Positions 38,264 through 38,873 of a stretch of 38,873 bases of DNA are shown here, piece by piece. Each line of letters starts with the position of its first letter. The stretch's first letter is position 1. The notes under the pieces are model-generated. The model ran no database searches, was not told the origin of the DNA, and saw only the letters and a program-made list of their open reading frames with translations. The position numbers were made by a program, and so were the translations under genes. The DNA is from Bacilli bacterium (GTDB taxonomy: Bacteria; Bacillota_I; Bacilli_A; RFN20; CAG-826), in contig JAFSPN010000046.1 in assembly GCA_017442875.1 (NCBI GenBank), positions 64,723 through 103,595 of the forward strand, written 5' to 3'.

Positions 38264-38292
38264 TTTAGAAAGGTGACTAATTTGAATATAAT
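38264..38292 (+). promoter_or_regulatory. Candidate promoter of thyA
   Basis: TTTAGA (4/6), 17 nt, TATAAT (perfect), 24 nt before the thyA ATG. Confidence 0.55.
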
Positions 38293-38300
38293 GTATTCAA
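38282..38300. promoter_or_regulatory. Palindrome over the thyA -10
   Basis: TTGAATA-taatg-TATTCAA, a perfect 7-bp inverted repeat that contains the TATAAT and reaches the expected transcription start. Its position is that of a repressor site. Confidence 0.4.
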
Positions 38301-38315
38301 CGTGAGGTAATAATT

Positions 38316-38873
38316 ATGTCTAAAGCAGATGAAATTTTCGTAGCCAATATGAAAGATATTATGGAAAATGGTTTCTGGGATACCAATTTACCAGTTAGAC
38401 CACATTGGGAAGATGGTACACCCGCTCACACCGTTAAAAAGTTCTGCATTGTTAATAGATATAATCTACAAGAAGAATTACCTATCTTAACTATTAGAAG
38501 AACAGCTTTTAAGAGTTGTTTAGATGAACTTCTTTGGATTTGGCAAAAGAAATCCAACAATGTTCATGATTTAAATTCTCATATATGGGACTCCTGGGCG
38601 GATGAAACTGGTTCAATTGGCAAAGCCTATGGCTATCAATTAGCGAAGAAATCAATTTACCCAGAAGGCGAATTCGATCAAGTTGATAGAGTTTTATATG
38701 ACTTAAAGCATAATCCTCAATCAAGAAGAATTATGACTAACATCTATAACTTTGAAGATTTACATGAAATGGGCTTATATCCATGTGCTTATAGCATGAC
38801 ATTTAATGTCAGTGGCGATACATTAAACGGCATTCTTAATCAAAGAAGTAACGATATGCTTACCGCTAATAAC
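38316..38873 (+). CDS. thyA: Thymidylate synthase, 3' end outside window
   Basis: Converts dUMP to dTMP with methylene-tetrahydrofolate. The first 186 codons are present: KADEIFVANMKDIMENG, the folate/phosphate loop (TIRRTAFKSCLDELLWIW), DSWADETGSIGKAYGYQ, the Arg pair in PQSRRIMTNIY, and the catalytic Cys in LYPCAYSMTFNVSG followed by NQRSNDM. The PCAY form with a Phe/Trp-type follow-up resembles the Bacillus ThyA/phi3T branch, not the E. coli PCH branch. SD GAGGTAA, ATG at 38316. The frame is open to the right edge. Confidence 0.95.
   Translation, partial: MSKADEIFVANMKDIMENGFWDTNLPVRPHWEDGTPAHTVKKFCIVNRYNLQEELPILTIRRTAFKSCLDELLWIWQKKSNNVHDLNSHIWDSWADETGSIGKAYGYQLAKKSIYPEGEFDQVDRVLYDLKHNPQSRRIMTNIYNFEDLHEMGLYPCAYSMTFNVSGDTLNGILNQRSNDMLTANN

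Overview
The window is an AT-rich chromosomal segment of a Bacilli-type low-GC Gram-positive bacterium. The main evidence is gene order: dnaX-ybaB-recR-tmk-holB-ricT-rsmI, secA-prfB-uvrB and prfA-prmC-rpiB are all Firmicutes/Mollicutes-relative arrangements. SecA is short, PPDK is present, and GH3 glycosidases include a domain-permuted membrane-anchored type. This suggests a gut-type Erysipelotrichales/RF39-like lineage, but that placement is inference. TGA is a true stop codon here: RF2 keeps its SPF stop-reading motif, its own gene carries the CTT-TGA-C programmed frameshift, and uvrB, prmC and recR end in TGA.

Layout. 1-637: 5'-truncated DUF308-type membrane protein. 697-6512 (minus): secG, then the secA-prfB-uvrB run. 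6625-9466 (minus): comFC and comFA (competence DNA uptake), a DUF1016 nuclease-like gene immediately upstream, and beyond it a decayed fragment of comFA. 9668-12046 (minus): prfA-prmC-rpiB. 12180-21257 (plus): a compact run for replication and repair (dnaX, ybaB, recR, tmk, holB), then ricT, rsmI and a YfhO-type membrane protein. 21331-23157: typA. 23183-26115 (minus): TrkA-C membrane protein, RluA-type pseudouridine synthase, DegV.

26245-36924 is the metabolic, less stable part. A minus-strand operon encodes an FGGY kinase, an ATP-grasp enzyme and a translationally coupled 45-residue protein. Divergent from it is ppdK, full length but with one in-frame TAG at a conserved Tyr position. Next come a cytosolic GH3 glucosidase gene with one TGA exactly after the catalytic Asp, a multi-pass membrane protein with a charged tail, and the second half of a permuted, membrane-anchored GH3. 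The 5' end of that last gene abuts the 3' end of a TetR-like gene, which looks like a deletion that removed both promoters of a divergent pair.

37002-38873: an hsp20 gene with a near-consensus promoter bracketed by two CIRCE (HrcA) operators, a second RluA-family synthase, and the first 186 codons of thyA. No rRNA, tRNA, CRISPR array or complete insertion sequence was seen. Many gene ends are marked by clear intrinsic terminators, several shared by convergent genes.
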